Part shown: piece by piece, positions 1 to 9,489 of the stretch
Layout of the letters: each line of letters begins with the position of its first letter
How positions within the stretch are numbered: the stretch's first letter is position 1
NCBI RefSeq assembly: GCF_001299635.1
Contig: NZ_JRHN01000015.1
Location: forward strand, 1 to 63,393
DNA length: 63,393 bases
Source: Clostridioides difficile
GTDB taxonomy: Bacteria; Bacillota; Clostridia; Peptostreptococcales; Peptostreptococcaceae
Direction of reading: 5' to 3'
Made by a program: the position numbers and the translations under genes
Notes under the pieces: model-generated
The model's input: only the letters and a program-made list of their open reading frames with translations
What the model was told of the DNA's origin: nothing
The model's database searches: none

Positions 1-67
1 TTTGAATTCAATTAAATCCAATAAAAATAAAAAAAAATTTTAATATGTATTTAATTTTCCCTTCATA

Positions 68-97
68 AAGTTGCCTTTTTTTGTAATATAGCAACTT
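68..97. repeat. Inverted repeat upstream of flgB, candidate right arm of the flagellar switch
   Basis: Arms AAGTTGC (68-74) and GCAACTT (91-97) face each other, with a run of seven T at 76-82 inside. The 21 bases at 77-97 have the form expected for the right inverted repeat of the invertible flagellar switch that C. difficile carries in the flgB leader (known from the literature; I recall its general form, not a verified sequence). The left arm would lie about 150 bases upstream, outside the window. A simple hairpin followed by T residues (a terminator-like structure) is the alternative reading. Confidence 0.5.
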
Positions 98-151
98 CAT
101 TTTTTTAATCATTAAATATAGCAAATAAATATATTTTGAGGAGGGGTGAGT

Positions 152-469
152 ATGAATACATATGACATTATAAAAATGGGACTAGATGCAACTAATCTAA
201 GAAGTCAAACAATAGCAAATAATATAGCAAATATAAATACTGAAGGTTACAAAAAACATTATGTAACTTTTGAAGAAACATTAAATGATGCCATGCCAAA
301 AATAGAAGAAAAAACAGACAATTCAAAAGGTTTAAGAGTAGATGGCAATAATGTGGATATAGAAGAAGAAAAAGTAAAGCAAGCAATGACAACATTGCAA
401 TATAATGCTTTAATAGGTTTTGCAAATGGCAAAATTGCAATGACTAAATCAATAATAACTGGGAGGTAA
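152..469 (+). CDS. flgB: Flagellar basal-body rod protein FlgB
   Basis: Proximal rod subunit of the flagellar basal body, exported through the flagellar type III apparatus. The N-terminal segment carries the rod/hook family signature (AxNIANINTEGYKK, residues about 23-38) and the C-terminus is the usual helical part, though at about 105 residues it is shorter than many FlgB proteins. I place the start at the ATG at 152, five bases after GAGGAGGGG; an in-frame GTG at 146 overlaps that ribosome binding site. It is the first gene of the operon, seven bases before flgC, and lies behind the inverted repeat at 68-97. Confidence 0.95.
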   Translation: MNTYDIIKMGLDATNLRSQTIANNIANINTEGYKKHYVTFEETLNDAMPKIEEKTDNSKGLRVDGNNVDIEEEKVKQAMTTLQYNALIGFANGKIAMTKSIITGR

Positions 470-476
470 CTAGAAG

Positions 477-881
477 ATGAGTGTGTTCAGTGGAATGGAG
501 ATATCTGCTAGTGGATTAACAGCAGAAAGTTTGAAAATGGATATCATATCATCAAATGTAGCTAATATAAATGCTACAAGAGGTCCAAATGGAGAAGCAT
601 ATAGGAGAAAAATTGTTTCCTTTGAAGAAAACTATGATAATAAATTAGGTATGTTAGGAGTAAAAGTCACATCTGTTGAAGATGACAAATCACCTCTTAA
701 AGAAGTATATGACCCATCTCATCCAGATGCGAAACCAAATGGATATGTAGAATATCCAAATGTAAATATATTGGTTGAAATGACAGATTTAATAACAGCT
801 TCAAGAGCATATGATTCTAACGTAGACACACTGAATGCTCAGAAATCTATGATATCGAAAGCTTTGGAAATAGGAAAGTAG
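477..881 (+). CDS. flgC: Flagellar basal-body rod protein FlgC
   Basis: Rod subunit that stacks with FlgB, FlgF/G-type proteins and FliE in the basal body. Of normal length (134 residues), it has the N-terminal family motif (SSNVANINATRGPNG around residues 28-42) and the C-terminal ASRAYDSNVDTLN helix typical of the family. The ATG is preceded by GGGAGGT. It sits between flgB and fliE in the order conserved across Firmicutes. Confidence 0.96.
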   Translation: MSVFSGMEISASGLTAESLKMDIISSNVANINATRGPNGEAYRRKIVSFEENYDNKLGMLGVKVTSVEDDKSPLKEVYDPSHPDAKPNGYVEYPNVNILVEMTDLITASRAYDSNVDTLNAQKSMISKALEIGK

Positions 882-890
882 GGATAAATT

Positions 891-1208
891 ATGCCAATTA
901 CACAAATCAACAATTTAATGCAAGGTGCAAAGTTAGATAATTTGATTGGAGAAACAAAACCATTAAACCTTAATAATAAAGAAGAAAAAAAGAATTTCGA
1001 AGATGTAATAATAGATACTATAGACAAAGTTAATTTTCAACAAGTGACAGCGGATAATATGAAAGAAAAATTTATAAAAGGCGAAGATGTTTCTATGCAT
1101 GAAGTTATGTTAAAAGGTCAAGAAGCACAACTATCTATGCAATATCTGATAGAAGTTAGAAACAAGATTCATGATGCATATCAAGAAATGAATAAAGTAC
1201 AAATTTAG
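891..1208 (+). CDS. fliE: Flagellar hook-basal body protein FliE
   Basis: FliE joins the MS ring to the proximal rod. The 105-residue protein matches the family length, with a low-complexity N-terminus and a conserved C-terminal half (EVMLKGQEAQLSMQYLIEVR, residues about 73-92) that forms the export-associated helices. It starts ten bases after flgC and is followed by fliF, as in the standard gene order. Confidence 0.95.
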   Translation: MPITQINNLMQGAKLDNLIGETKPLNLNNKEEKKNFEDVIIDTIDKVNFQQVTADNMKEKFIKGEDVSMHEVMLKGQEAQLSMQYLIEVRNKIHDAYQEMNKVQI

Positions 1209-1232
1209 CCTTTTGAACAGGAGTAATAATCA

Positions 1233-2783
1233 ATGATAGCCAGTTTTAAAAATAAGATTAAGGAGCAAGTTGCTAAATCTAGGACAAAAATAGGTTCTTT
1301 AAAAAAAGGAACTAAGATAGCATTAGGTATAGGGATTGTTGCTATATGTTTAGCGCTAGTATTTACAGCAATATCTGCAAGTAAAAATAAGTATGCAGTC
1401 TTATTTTCAGAACTAGATGTTCAAGATGCTGCAGATATATCAGCAGAATTAGAGTCTAGAAAGATAGATACTAAGGTAAAGGGAAGTACAATTTATGTTC
1501 CTAGAACAGAAGTCGATAAGTTGAGGCTGGAGCTAGCTCCAAGTCTTACAGGTGGTTCTAAAGGATTTGCATTAATGGATGATAGTTCGTCTATAGGACT
1601 TACTGATGAGGAGTTTCAAATTAAGAAGCAACGAATCATACAAGGTGAGATAGAAAAAACAATCAAGAGTTTTCCACAAGTGGAAGATACTAGAGTACAT
1701 ATAACATTTGGAGAGTCATCAGTGTTTGAGAAAGAAGCAGTTCCAGGAAGTGCAGCAGTTTACTTAATGTTAAAGCCAGGAACAACTTTAGAAAAAAATC
1801 AAATAAAATCTGTTATGGCACTTGTATCAGGAAGTGTTACAAATATACCAGAGAAAAATGTTCAAGTTATTGATAATAAGATGAATCTATTATCAGAAGG
1901 TATCTTAGATGATGAAGAAGTTGATGAAAATAATCAACCTATAAATGGTGGTATTAGTGTTGATAAAAATAAGGCATCTGAACAAGCATTGAATAAACAA
2001 TTAGAAAAGTCTATTTTGGAAATGCTAGAGCCAATATTTGGTACAGGAAAAGTAAAAGCTACAGTAAATGCAGATTTAAGTTTTGATACAGCCGAAAAAA
2101 CTGAAATAAAAATTGACCCTGATAAAGTTGCAATAAAAGAAACAAGGTCAAAAAATTCATCTAAATCTGCCACAAATAATGTCCAAGGCGTAGATGCTAA
2201 TATGAATAATCAAGGAAATAAAAATGGCACTAACACAGAAGATAGTTTGGATGAGAGTTTTGAATATGAGACAGGTAAGATTGAAACTCATACTATAATT
2301 GCACCAGGAGAACTTAGAAGATTGACAGCTTCTGTCGCTATAGACGGAAAAATAGCTAAAGGAGTTCAAGCTGATGTGGAAGATATAGTTAATAATGCTA
2401 TAGGCATGGATGGAGCAAGGGGAGATACTCTTAGTGTTGTTTCAATGGTCTTTGACCCTAAAGGAAAGGCTGAAGCTAAACAAGAACTGGAAGAGATTAA
2501 AAAAGAAGGCTTCAAAACTAATATAATAAAGGCAGTTATTGGAGTAGTGGCAGTTATTGCAGTAGGTGCTATTGGATACTTAATATATAAGAAGAGAAGT
2601 GAACAAGAAGATATGGATTATGAGGATGAAGTTTATAGTGCTAATTCTAGTACTGTTGATAAGAAAGATAATCCTCTATTAGGGGATGACCCAGAATTGA
2701 CATTAGAAGAAGCTGTTAAAATGTATGCAGAAGAAAAACCAGACCAAGTAACAGAAATAATAAAGACTTGGTTAAATGAGTAA
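1233..2783 (+). CDS. fliF: Flagellar MS-ring protein FliF
   Basis: FliF builds the membrane/supramembrane ring that houses the export gate and holds FliG. The 516-residue protein has an N-terminal membrane segment (about residues 26-48), a large extracytoplasmic region with the YscJ-like domain (EGEIEKTIKSFPQVEDTRVH), an Asn/Asp-rich low-complexity stretch around 300-340, a second membrane segment near 430-452, and an acidic C-terminal tail (DPELTLEEAVKMYAEEKPDQ) that binds FliG. The ribosome binding site is CAGGAG. Confidence 0.97.
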   Translation: MIASFKNKIKEQVAKSRTKIGSLKKGTKIALGIGIVAICLALVFTAISASKNKYAVLFSELDVQDAADISAELESRKIDTKVKGSTIYVPRTEVDKLRLELAPSLTGGSKGFALMDDSSSIGLTDEEFQIKKQRIIQGEIEKTIKSFPQVEDTRVHITFGESSVFEKEAVPGSAAVYLMLKPGTTLEKNQIKSVMALVSGSVTNIPEKNVQVIDNKMNLLSEGILDDEEVDENNQPINGGISVDKNKASEQALNKQLEKSILEMLEPIFGTGKVKATVNADLSFDTAEKTEIKIDPDKVAIKETRSKNSSKSATNNVQGVDANMNNQGNKNGTNTEDSLDESFEYETGKIETHTIIAPGELRRLTASVAIDGKIAKGVQADVEDIVNNAIGMDGARGDTLSVVSMVFDPKGKAEAKQELEEIKKEGFKTNIIKAVIGVVAVIAVGAIGYLIYKKRSEQEDMDYEDEVYSANSSTVDKKDNPLLGDDPELTLEEAVKMYAEEKPDQVTEIIKTWLNE

Positions 2784-2795
2784 GGGGGATAGAAT

Positions 2796-3866
2796 GTGTC
2801 CACAGAAATTACGAATGTTAGTGCATTTGACTTAAGTGATATAAGTGAAAATGAGAAGAGTGAGAAAATAGAAGGTGAGGGTTTAAAAAAAGCTGCTGTA
2901 CTTTTAATGACATTAGGACCAACTGTGTCTAGTGATATAATAAAAAGCCTTCCAGATAAACAGGTTCAAAAAATAGGTTTGGAAATTGCAAATATTTCTT
3001 CAATAGCTTCAAAAGAAAGAAGAGAAATATTAAAAGAGTTTGTAGAAATAAATAAAGCAAAAGATTATGTTATAGAAGGTGGGCTGGAATATGCAAGAGA
3101 ATTGCTAAGTAATGCCTTGGGAAATTCTAAAGCAAATAAATTACTTGAAGGTATATCAATAGATACAAGTACAAAGCCTTTTAAACATATTATAAAATTG
3201 GATACAAAGAAAATATTAGAAATACTTAGAAATGAAAGTGCACAAACTATAGCTATTTTACTTGCACATATGGAGCCACAAGATGGTGCAGAAATTTTAG
3301 CTCATTTAAATTTTAATTTACAAAATGAGGTAGCTATGAGAATAAGTTCAATGGGTTCAATATCTCCAGAAGTTATAAAAGTAATTGAAAGTTCATTAGA
3401 AGATAAATTACATTCAATAAGTGGTGATGATTTTAAAGATTATGGTGGAATAGCTACATTAGTTCAAATATTACTTAATTCTGATAGAAAAACAGAAAAG
3501 AATATTTTGAATACTGTTGAAGAAAAAGACCCAGCTTTAGCAGCCCAAATTAAATCTCATATATTTGTATTTGAAGATATTGTCAAACTAGATGATATGA
3601 GCATACAAAAAGTACTAAAAGAAGTAACTATGAAAGATTTAGTTTATGCTTTAAAAGGTGTGGATGATGAAATTTCAGATGCTATATATAGAAATCAATC
3701 TTCTAGAGCAGCAGAAGCGCTTAAAGAAGAAATGGAGATGGTTGGTGTAATAAAAGTTGCACAAGTTGAAGGTGCTCAGCAAAAAATAGTAAATAGCGTA
3801 AGAAAACTTGAAAGAGAAGGTGCTATAACTATTGTAAGGAATTTTGGTGATGACTTTGTCGAATAA
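2796..3866 (+). CDS. fliG: Flagellar motor switch protein FliG
   Basis: FliG is the rotor part of the switch complex that interacts with MotA. The 356-residue protein has the N-terminal FliF-binding domain (KKAAVLLMTLGP), the middle domain (AILLAHMEPQ at about residue 155) and the C-terminal charged torque helix (FVFEDIVKLDDMSIQKVLKE, about residues 258-277). GTG start at 2796 follows AGGGGGAT; an ATG two bases upstream is out of frame. Its last bases overlap fliH. Confidence 0.97.
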   Translation: MSTEITNVSAFDLSDISENEKSEKIEGEGLKKAAVLLMTLGPTVSSDIIKSLPDKQVQKIGLEIANISSIASKERREILKEFVEINKAKDYVIEGGLEYARELLSNALGNSKANKLLEGISIDTSTKPFKHIIKLDTKKILEILRNESAQTIAILLAHMEPQDGAEILAHLNFNLQNEVAMRISSMGSISPEVIKVIESSLEDKLHSISGDDFKDYGGIATLVQILLNSDRKTEKNILNTVEEKDPALAAQIKSHIFVFEDIVKLDDMSIQKVLKEVTMKDLVYALKGVDDEISDAIYRNQSSRAAEALKEEMEMVGVIKVAQVEGAQQKIVNSVRKLEREGAITIVRNFGDDFVE

Positions 3867-4590
3867 CAAAATTATTAAAAGTGAAAAAGCATCATATAAA
3901 GGAATTCTAGATTTATCTATAATAGATAAAGCTAGACTGGGAGAAACAAATATAAACGAAGAGAATGATTGTAGATTTAGGGATGAAGTAATAAAAGAAG
4001 CTATAGAGTCTGCTGAGATAAAAAAGAATGAAATATTAGAAGAAGCAAAAACAAATGCACAAAATATAGAAAAACAAGCTTATGAAAAAGGATATAGCCA
4101 AGGTCAAAAAAATGGATATGAGGATGGATATAGGGAATCCTACGATGAATATATCCAAAAAGCTAAAGATGAAGCAGATTTTATAAGAAATCAGGCAGAT
4201 TTAATTCTATTACAAGCTAATGAGAAAATGACTGAGTACATAAAGGAAAAAAACAAAGAAATTATAAGACTTGCTATCAATATGGCTAGCTCTGTTTTAA
4301 AAAAGCATTTTGAAGATGAAGAGTCTATGAGTGACTTGTTAAAGCAAATTATTCAAGATTATGAAGGAAGTAGTTCATTCATAGTAAGATGTAATTCTTT
4401 CTATAAGGATAATATAGAGAAAGAGTTTGAACTATTCAAAGAAGAGACATCATTAAAATCAAGTGTATTTGTTATTGCAGATGACAGTATAGATAAAGGA
4501 AATGCTATTATACAAAAGGAAAATGGGAGAATAATAGTTGGTGTTGATTGTGCTATGGAAAAACTAAAAGAAGAATTGCTTGGTGAATAA
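3850..4590 (+). CDS. fliH: Flagellar assembly protein FliH
   Basis: FliH is the peripheral stalk and regulator of the FliI ATPase. The protein is Glu/Lys-rich with a long helical region containing small-residue patterns (KGYSQGQKNGYEDGYRESY, about residues 80-98) and a C-terminal domain like the V/F-ATPase E subunit. The start is ambiguous: TTG 3844, GTG 3847 and ATG 3850 are all in frame after AAGGA (3836-3840); spacing favours GTG or ATG. It overlaps the 3' end of fliG, suggesting translational coupling. Confidence 0.9.
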   Translation: MTLSNNKIIKSEKASYKGILDLSIIDKARLGETNINEENDCRFRDEVIKEAIESAEIKKNEILEEAKTNAQNIEKQAYEKGYSQGQKNGYEDGYRESYDEYIQKAKDEADFIRNQADLILLQANEKMTEYIKEKNKEIIRLAINMASSVLKKHFEDEESMSDLLKQIIQDYEGSSSFIVRCNSFYKDNIEKEFELFKEETSLKSSVFVIADDSIDKGNAIIQKENGRIIVGVDCAMEKLKEELLGE

Positions 4591-4593
4591 AGT

Positions 4594-5913
4594 ATGTATA
4601 GAACTGATATATCTATAGATTTTGACAAAATAAATAAGAAAATAGAAAATTTAGAGCTTACTATATCAGAAGGCAGAGTTAAGAAGATAATAGGGCTTAC
4701 TGTAGAAGTTGAAGGGATAAAAGCTTTTGTTGGAGAGTTATGTGTTATATACAATCAAGTCAACAAACCAGTTAATTGTGAAGTAGTAGGCTTTAAAGAC
4801 AAAGAAGTAATTTTAATGGCATTAGGAGAGTTAACATTAATATCACCTGGTTGTAAAGTTATTTCTAAGGGTATACCTCTAAGTGTTATGTGTAGCGATA
4901 ATTTACTAGGTAAAGTACTTGATGGTCTTGGAAATCCTATAGATAATTCAGAAGTTGTTCTAGGAGATAGATATAACTTGAATAATGAACCTCCTGACCC
5001 AATGAAGAGAAAAAAGATACGAAATATAATGGAGACTGGTGTAAGAGCAATAGATGCATTTACTACTTGTGGTGAAGGGCAGAGAATAGGAATATTTGCA
5101 GGTAGTGGAGTAGGTAAGAGTACAACTCTAGGTATGATTGCTAGAAATGCAAAAGCAGATGTAAATGTAATTGCCCTTGTTGGAGAAAGAGGAAGAGAAG
5201 TCCTAGATTTTATTGATAAAGATTTAGGAGAAGATGGGATGAAAAAATCTGTTGTTGTATGTGCGACATCAGATAAAGCTCCTCTTGTCAGACTTAAAGG
5301 TGCTCTTACTGCTACTGCAATAGCTGAGTATTTTAGAGACCAGGGAAAAAAAGTAATACTTATGATGGACTCAGTAACTAGATTTGCTATGGCACAAAGG
5401 GAAGTAGGAATAGCAATAGGAGAGCCACCAGCTCAAAAAGGGTATACACCATCTGTATTTGCTATTTTACCAAAACTTATGGAGAGAACAGGTACATCAG
5501 ATAAAGGTTCTATCACTGCATTTTATACAGTATTAGTTGATGGAGATGATTTTAATGAGCCAATAGCAGATACAACAAGAGGGATACTTGATGGTCATAT
5601 AGTTTTATCTAGAGATTTGGCAAATAAGAATCACTATCCTTCTATAGATGTTTTGAACAGTTTAAGTAGACTTATGAATGAGATTGCTTCAAAAGAAGAT
5701 ATAAAAGTAGCATCATTTGCAAGAGATATGCTATCTGAATATAGAGAAGCAGAAGACTTGATAAATATAGGTGCATATGCTTCAGGTACCAATAAAAAAA
5801 TAGATGAGGCAATTTACTATCATGAGCATATTATTAATTTTTTAAAACAAGGAATAAATGAAAAGAGTTCTTTTGATGAAACTGTAAGTAACCTGAAAAG
5901 AATCTTTGAATAA
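4594..5913 (+). CDS. fliI: Flagellar export ATPase FliI
   Basis: Cytoplasmic hexameric ATPase that energises substrate delivery to the flagellar export gate. The 439-residue length is normal. The P-loop is GSGVGKST at residues 170-177, followed by the F1-beta-like signatures GERGREV and the DR-loop region DSVTRFAMAQREVG, and the C-terminal helical domain. It starts three bases after fliH and precedes fliJ, so the three soluble export proteins are encoded together. Confidence 0.97.
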   Translation: MYRTDISIDFDKINKKIENLELTISEGRVKKIIGLTVEVEGIKAFVGELCVIYNQVNKPVNCEVVGFKDKEVILMALGELTLISPGCKVISKGIPLSVMCSDNLLGKVLDGLGNPIDNSEVVLGDRYNLNNEPPDPMKRKKIRNIMETGVRAIDAFTTCGEGQRIGIFAGSGVGKSTTLGMIARNAKADVNVIALVGERGREVLDFIDKDLGEDGMKKSVVVCATSDKAPLVRLKGALTATAIAEYFRDQGKKVILMMDSVTRFAMAQREVGIAIGEPPAQKGYTPSVFAILPKLMERTGTSDKGSITAFYTVLVDGDDFNEPIADTTRGILDGHIVLSRDLANKNHYPSIDVLNSLSRLMNEIASKEDIKVASFARDMLSEYREAEDLINIGAYASGTNKKIDEAIYYHEHIINFLKQGINEKSSFDETVSNLKRIFE

Positions 5914-5944
5914 ACAATTTAAAAAAATATTTGAATAGGTTGTG

Positions 5945-6391
5945 ATGAATTTGGATAAAAACTTTAAGTTTAGATTACAGAAAGTCTTAGACTTAAAAAT
6001 GAAAGATGAAGAAAAGATAAAAATGGAATTTGCTAAAATTCAACAAAAAAAAATAGATATAGAGAATAACTTGGAAAACTTAGAAAGTAATTATAATAAG
6101 TATTCTATAAGTAAAGATAACGATAGTATTCAAAATCAAAAGATAACTATTAATTATTTGTTAGCTCTAAATAACTCTATAATGGATTTATCAGAAGAAT
6201 TAGATAAGTCAACAAACGAACTTGAAAAAGCTAGAAAACAGCTTATAGACAAGCAAATAGAAAGAAAATCATTAGAAAAACTTAAAGAAAAAAAGTATGG
6301 TCAGTATTATAGAGAGGAAAACCTGAAGGAACAAAAAACTAATGATGAATTTGCAAGTATGAGTTACTTGAGAAATAGACAGGTTCTATAA
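5945..6391 (+). CDS. fliJ: Flagellar export protein FliJ
   Basis: FliJ is the central stalk-like coiled coil of the FliHIJ ATPase complex. The protein is about 148 residues, almost entirely charged helix, and begins with the family pattern FKFRLQKVLDLKMKDEEK. In-frame GTG (5942) and ATG (5945) both follow the weak site AATAGG; ATG has the better spacing. The call rests on helix pattern, length and position between fliI and fliK. Confidence 0.88.
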   Translation: MNLDKNFKFRLQKVLDLKMKDEEKIKMEFAKIQQKKIDIENNLENLESNYNKYSISKDNDSIQNQKITINYLLALNNSIMDLSEELDKSTNELEKARKQLIDKQIERKSLEKLKEKKYGQYYREENLKEQKTNDEFASMSYLRNRQVL

Positions 6392-6419
6392 GAATAGCAG
6401 GAAGTGAGGATATTATTGT

Positions 6420-7622
6420 ATGAAGATACAAGCAGATTCTTATAATATTATTAAAGATATTGGGAATAAAAAAAGTTCATCTAAGGATAAAGATATAAAA
6501 AATAATAAGTTTGAAGACAATTTATATAAGGCAACAGACAATAAAACAGTTAAAGATAGAAAAGAAACAAGTAATCAGAATGTTAGCTCAAATAAATCAG
6601 AGAAGAGTGATAATGAGTGTCATTTTGAAGATAAAAGTAGTCATTTAGAAGAAGAAAATACATATGAAAAAGATTACAGTAAGATTAATGAGATTTTACA
6701 ACAATTGATAAGTCTATTAAAAAACAATGATAAGAAAGATAAAGATATAAACTCTATATTAAATGATATAGAAAAGTTAAATATATCAGATGAATTGAAG
6801 CAAGAACTTAAACTTAATAAAAATATGTTGAATAAGATTGTAAATCAGAATGTAGAGTTAAATAAGGATAATACAAATAAATCTGATGATGTGCAAAATT
6901 TAGATATTATGAAGTTAAGAGAGCTTTTAGACAATAATACTAATGGAGACTTTGAAGTGATTAGTAAAACTACAGAGGAAGATACTAAAAGCGTAGATTT
7001 ATATAATTTTAATAGTAATAGAATGGACAAGCTTAATTCAAATAAGCAAAGAGATGAGAGTTCTGATATTTTAGAAAAACTAGCAGGGGCTAATGGAAAT
7101 AAGAGCGGAAACTTTAGCCAAGTAATAAATAAAAGTATGGATATAAACAAAACTAAAAATGACAATGTTAATTTAAAACATATAGAATCAAATGTCATGG
7201 ATGATTCGATTAAGGCTATTAAACATATGAAAACAAATGATATACAAGAGCTAACAATTAAATTAAGACCAAAAGAGTTGGGAGACATGAATATACAATT
7301 ACTAAAAGATAGTGAGAGTATGAAAGCTGTTGTGACTGTTTTTAATAAAGATGTATTTGACTCTATAAATAAAAATATCACAGATTTAAAGCAACATCTT
7401 GAACTTACAAATGTAAACATAAAAGATGTATCCGTGCAAATGCATAGTGATAATAGAAATACATCAGATACTTTTGATAAAGCATTTGAACAGCAGAATA
7501 GACAAAATAACCAAGAAAATATGAATAAACAAGGCACAAATAATAAACATAACAATGTAGTCATAGAAGATGATATTAAAGAAAATATTATTGATGATGA
7601 TAGAGTAGATTTATTAGCTTAA
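6420..7622 (+). CDS. fliK: Flagellar hook-length control protein FliK
   Basis: FliK is a secreted ruler that sets hook length and switches export specificity through FlhB. The 400-residue protein has a long low-complexity Asn/Lys/Asp-rich N-terminal part and a conserved C-terminal hook-length domain (about residues 275-345, with LTIKLRPKELGDMNIQL). An Asn/Gln-rich tail follows. The start ATG has GAAGTGAGGA upstream. The linker is unusually rich in Asn and Lys, as expected for a disordered ruler in an A/T-rich genome. Confidence 0.9.
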   Translation: MKIQADSYNIIKDIGNKKSSSKDKDIKNNKFEDNLYKATDNKTVKDRKETSNQNVSSNKSEKSDNECHFEDKSSHLEEENTYEKDYSKINEILQQLISLLKNNDKKDKDINSILNDIEKLNISDELKQELKLNKNMLNKIVNQNVELNKDNTNKSDDVQNLDIMKLRELLDNNTNGDFEVISKTTEEDTKSVDLYNFNSNRMDKLNSNKQRDESSDILEKLAGANGNKSGNFSQVINKSMDINKTKNDNVNLKHIESNVMDDSIKAIKHMKTNDIQELTIKLRPKELGDMNIQLLKDSESMKAVVTVFNKDVFDSINKNITDLKQHLELTNVNIKDVSVQMHSDNRNTSDTFDKAFEQQNRQNNQENMNKQGTNNKHNNVVIEDDIKENIIDDDRVDLLA

Positions 7623-7639
7623 TAAGGGGGAAGTATTGT

Positions 7640-8260
7640 ATGTACGGAGTAGCAGCAGCTTTAGCAAGTGCTCAAGGAAACTATAGGTCAAATAACTTAA
7701 ACCAGCTTGAAAAAAATATTAATGATATTGCAAATAAACAAGTTAGAAGTAAAGGAAATCAGACAGTAACAGATAATGGAACTCCAATTATAGGACAGGG
7801 AGACGATGCTGATAAAGATTTATTTATGAAAATACTTGTAGCACAAATGGGTAATCAAGACCCAATGAATCCACAAGACCCAACAGAGTATGTATCACAA
7901 TTAGCTCAGTTTGCAACTTTAGAAAAGATGTCTGCTATGAATGATAAGTTAGATGTACTTTTAGCTTTAAGTAACTCTACTCTAATAAATTCTGCATTAA
8001 GCATGGCAACATCATTAATTGGTAAACAAGTAGAGGTATCTGGAGAAGAAAAAGAAGATGAAAATATTGTAGGTGTAGTAAAGTCCACATATATAAAAGA
8101 TGGAGAGGTACACTTAGAGCTGAAAGTAGAAGGCAGTGATAAAACTGTAGATGTTAAATATGAAAAATTACTTAAAATAGGAGAAGTAGATACAAATTCA
8201 GATGAAGAAGAAAATTCTCCAGAATCAGGTGAAGAAGAAAGTTCTCCAGAAGAAATATAA
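7640..8260 (+). CDS. flgD: Hook assembly scaffold protein FlgD
   Basis: FlgD caps the growing hook and is needed for FlgE polymerisation. The family signature is clear at about residues 73-100 (GNQDPMNPQDPTEYVSQLAQ followed by FATLEKM). The C-terminus is an acidic repeat-like tail (EEENSPESGEEESSPEE) not usual in FlgD. Strong ribosome binding site AAGGGGGAAG. It lies between fliK and flgE as in other Firmicutes. Confidence 0.94.
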   Translation: MYGVAAALASAQGNYRSNNLNQLEKNINDIANKQVRSKGNQTVTDNGTPIIGQGDDADKDLFMKILVAQMGNQDPMNPQDPTEYVSQLAQFATLEKMSAMNDKLDVLLALSNSTLINSALSMATSLIGKQVEVSGEEKEDENIVGVVKSTYIKDGEVHLELKVEGSDKTVDVKYEKLLKIGEVDTNSDEEENSPESGEEESSPEEI

Positions 8261-8286
8261 TATTAAATTAGAAAAGAGGTATATTC

Positions 8287-9273
8287 ATGATAAAAGCAAT
8301 GTATTCAGGTGTAAGTGGAATGAAAGCAAATCAAACAAAGCTAGATGTAATAGGTAACAATGTAGCAAATGCAGGGACTACTTCTTTTAAGAAAAGTTCT
8401 GCTAGAATAACAGATTCATTTTATCAAACTGTATTATATGCAAGTGCTCCAACAGCTGCATTAGGAGGAACAAACTTAGGTCAAGTAGGTGTAGGTAGTA
8501 AGATATCAAGTATAAATAAAGATATGACGCAAGGAAATGTACAGCCAACTAATAGACCATCGGATTTAATGATAGATGGAGATGGATATCTTCCAGTAGT
8601 AAGGCAAGGTACAGTTATGTATACAAGAGATGGCTCTTTTAACTTAGATACAGGATTTAAAGCAGCAGCTGGACCTTTAAAAGATGTCAAAGGTGGAAGA
8701 CTTGTAAATGGTGATGGGTATATGTTACAAGGTATGATTTATGAGGGAGAATATAAAGCAGATACAGGAGAATTTGTTAAAAAAGGTGATGCCAAAGGAA
8801 AAGAACCTATTGTAATACCTCTTCAAAGTATAAGTCCTAAAGATGGAACAGTCCAAAATGTATTAGAGTATAACATATCAAAGGATGGGACAATAGAATT
8901 TTTATTGAGTGATGGTCAAAGAACTCAGTTTGTGTATAATAATATTCCTGATGATGCTAAGGTAGGAGATACACCTGCTGGAATCGATAAATTAAAGGGA
9001 ACTATTCAAAAAGTACAAACATATGCATTCCAAAATCCAGCAGGACTAGATGCAGAGGGAGGAAACTTATTCAAACCATCAGCAAACTCAGGAGACCCAC
9101 AAATAGCAGGAGCTACAGGAACAATAATACAAGGAGCAATAGAAGCTTCCAATGTAGACATAGCAGAAGAATTTACAGAAATGATAATAGCAAGTAGGTC
9201 TTTCCAAGCAAACAGCAAAATAATATCAACATCAGATGAAATCCTACAAGAGATAATAAGTCTTAAGAGATAG
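8287..9273 (+). CDS. flgE: Flagellar hook protein FlgE
   Basis: Structural subunit of the flagellar hook. The protein has the N-terminal rod/hook motif (MIKAMYSGVSGMKANQTKLD and VIGNNVANAGTTSFKK), a central FlgE/F/G domain, and the C-terminal helix with IEASNVDIAEEFTEMI and SRSFQANSK. Length (328) is on the short side for FlgE, longer than rod proteins. Downstream of flgD and upstream of flbD. Confidence 0.94.
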   Translation: MIKAMYSGVSGMKANQTKLDVIGNNVANAGTTSFKKSSARITDSFYQTVLYASAPTAALGGTNLGQVGVGSKISSINKDMTQGNVQPTNRPSDLMIDGDGYLPVVRQGTVMYTRDGSFNLDTGFKAAAGPLKDVKGGRLVNGDGYMLQGMIYEGEYKADTGEFVKKGDAKGKEPIVIPLQSISPKDGTVQNVLEYNISKDGTIEFLLSDGQRTQFVYNNIPDDAKVGDTPAGIDKLKGTIQKVQTYAFQNPAGLDAEGGNLFKPSANSGDPQIAGATGTIIQGAIEASNVDIAEEFTEMIIASRSFQANSKIISTSDEILQEIISLKR

Positions 9274-9285
9274 TAGGTACATATT

Positions 9286-9489
9286 ATGATAAGAGTAACA
9301 GATTTAAATGGAAGAAGTTACATATTAAACTCAGACCTTATAGTAAGAATCGACTCTGTGCCAGAGAGCAGGATTTTACTTACAACAGGAGAAAAAAACC
9401 TTGTAAAAGAGTCAGTAGATGAGATAGTAGATAAAGTAATAAAATATAAAAGGAAAATAAATGTAGGTTATATTAGGAGCGAAAAATAA
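9286..9489 (+). CDS. flbD: Small flagellar protein FlbD
   Basis: A 67-residue FlbD/SwrD-type protein (MIRVTDLNGRSYILNSDLI at the N-terminus). In Bacillus its homologue SwrD supports flagellar motor power and is encoded, as here, between the hook gene and the stator or fliL genes. Its stop codon overlaps the motA start by one base (TAATG), so motA translation is probably coupled. Confidence 0.9.
   Translation: MIRVTDLNGRSYILNSDLIVRIDSVPESRILLTTGEKNLVKESVDEIVDKVIKYKRKINVGYIRSEK

Noticed and set aside
6845-7564. 239-residue leftward open frame opposite fliK
   Set aside because: Leu/Ser/Phe-rich protein with no ribosome binding site, a complement artefact of Lys/Asn/Asp codons in fliK.
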